Source: Prevotella sp.
GTDB lineage: Bacteria > Bacteroidota > Bacteroidia > Bacteroidales > Bacteroidaceae
Assembly (NCBI GenBank): GCA_024680755.1
Contig: JAILBT010000006.1
Span: 1 to 64,000 of the forward strand
Reading direction: 5' to 3'
DNA: 64,000 nt
Shown here: in pieces, positions 63,390-64,000 of the stretch
How the letters are laid out: each line of letters opens with the position of its first letter
Position numbering within the stretch: the stretch's first letter is position 1
The notes under the pieces: generated by a model
Told to the model about the DNA's origin: nothing
The model's input: only the letters and a program-made list of their open reading frames with translations
Database searches by the model: none
Made by a program: the position numbers and the translations under genes

Positions 63390-64000
63390 ATGAACGTAAA
63401 AGGAAAATATCTCAACCCGAAAGCCGACCTAACCTTCAAGCTAATCTTCGGCGAACACAAAGACCTGGTGATGAGCCTGCTCAACGCCCTGCTACCCCTG
63501 CCCGCCGACGGCAAGATAGAAAGCGTGGAGTATATCTCCAACGAGTTGGTGCCCGACAACCCAGGCAAGAAGAACAGCATCGTCGATGTGCAGTGTGTGG
63601 ACAGCCAGGGGCGTCATTTCATCGTGGAGATGCAGAACGTGTGGAATGGCTCCTTCGTCAAGCGCGTCATGCTCAACACGGCCAAGGCCATCGTCAGGCA
63701 GGTGGGCGTGAGCGAGGACTTCAACCGTCTGCAGTCGGTCTATTCGCTCAACCTGATAAACGGGGAAGGCTTCGACACAGAGAGCGACCAGTTCTACCAC
63801 GACTATGTGCTGACCGATGTCAACCACCACGAAAAGACCCTGGACAGCATACGCATGATTTTCCTTGAGCTGAAGAAGTTTAAGCCCAAGAGCATTCCCG
63901 AGAGAAAAATGGCCGTGCTGTGGCTTCGTTTCCTGACCGAGATAAGCGAAGCTACCGAGGAGGTGCCGGCCGAGCTCTTAGAGAACGCCGATACGTGCAA
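63390..64000 (+). CDS. Rpn/PDDEXK_2 family nuclease-transposase-like protein (3' truncated by window)
   Basis: The first 203 codons are in the window with no stop. It is absent from the ORF track because it runs off the end. The N-terminus MNVKGKYLNPKADLTFKLIFGEHKDLV fits the PD-(D/E)XK family (PDDEXK_2, related to Rpn recombination-promoting nucleases), which usually begin with a 'NPKTDxxFKxxFG' stretch. The nuclease core is visible as IVDVQCVDSQGRHFIVEMQ: D, then ExQ, in place of the canonical ExK. These genes are multicopy in Bacteroidetes and may move or promote recombination; their role in most hosts is unclear. A promoter and an 8-bp repeat leader precede it. No terminal inverted repeats or partner genes were seen. 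Confidence 0.85.
   Translation, partial: MNVKGKYLNPKADLTFKLIFGEHKDLVMSLLNALLPLPADGKIESVEYISNELVPDNPGKKNSIVDVQCVDSQGRHFIVEMQNVWNGSFVKRVMLNTAKAIVRQVGVSEDFNRLQSVYSLNLINGEGFDTESDQFYHDYVLTDVNHHEKTLDSIRMIFLELKKFKPKSIPERKMAVLWLRFLTEISEATEEVPAELLENADTC

Overview
The window reads as a chromosomal stretch of a high-GC Bacteroidales bacterium, most likely Prevotellaceae. This rests on PPi-dependent phosphofructokinase, FimA/Mfa-type fimbrillin lipoproteins with a FimB/Mfa2-type anchor, Bacteroidetes promoters of the form TTTG-N19/20-TAnnTTTG, few Shine-Dalgarno sites, and A/C-rich leaders made of short tandem repeats. Genus and species cannot be fixed from this sequence alone. No rRNA, tRNA, CRISPR array or complete insertion sequence was seen.

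Left flank (1-9.7 kb), housekeeping: an 8-bp repeat array, a large MscS-type channel, and convergent to it a minus-strand set purD - membrane protein - YqaA/DedA-like protein. Divergent from purD is a plus-strand set: branched-chain aminotransferase (ilvE), a small membrane protein, trmB, then pfp (PPi-PFK) and a DUF4332-like helix-hairpin-helix protein, closed by a perfect 14-bp-stem terminator.

Centre (9.94-52.94 kb), the striking part: one promoter-like site at 9938, ten same-strand genes with short spacers, and the next strong hairpin only at 52890, about 43 kb later. The order is a DUF3575/OmpA-like envelope protein, three paralogous fimbrillin lipoproteins, a FimB/Mfa2-type anchor, a fourth fimbrillin-like lipoprotein, an Mfa-like lipoprotein, then three giant exported proteins of 4066, 2247 and 3766 aa. 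Two giants consist largely of a degenerate [VI][YF]GGG repeat (about 39 and about 78 copies by hand count), probably a beta-solenoid. The middle one is a mosaic of five beta-trefoil-like modules, chitobiase-C-terminal-like Ig modules, a GLUG-like region and a C-terminal patch of the same GGG repeat. I infer a large fimbrial/adhesin system in which the fimbrillins form the pilus and the giants are tip, accessory or co-expressed surface adhesins. This is the best candidate for an undescribed system.

Right flank (53-64 kb): a duplicated outer-membrane barrel protein, infC-rpmI-rplT, an exopolysaccharide O-acetylation pair (AlgJ/X-like DHHW protein and MBOAT acyltransferase), a DegT-type sugar aminotransferase flanked by 40-bp inverted repeats, a GT2 glycosyltransferase, nth, an intergenic region with two 22-bp-period arrays and a palindrome, and the start of a PD-(D/E)XK (Rpn/PDDEXK_2) transposase-like nuclease cut off by the window end.
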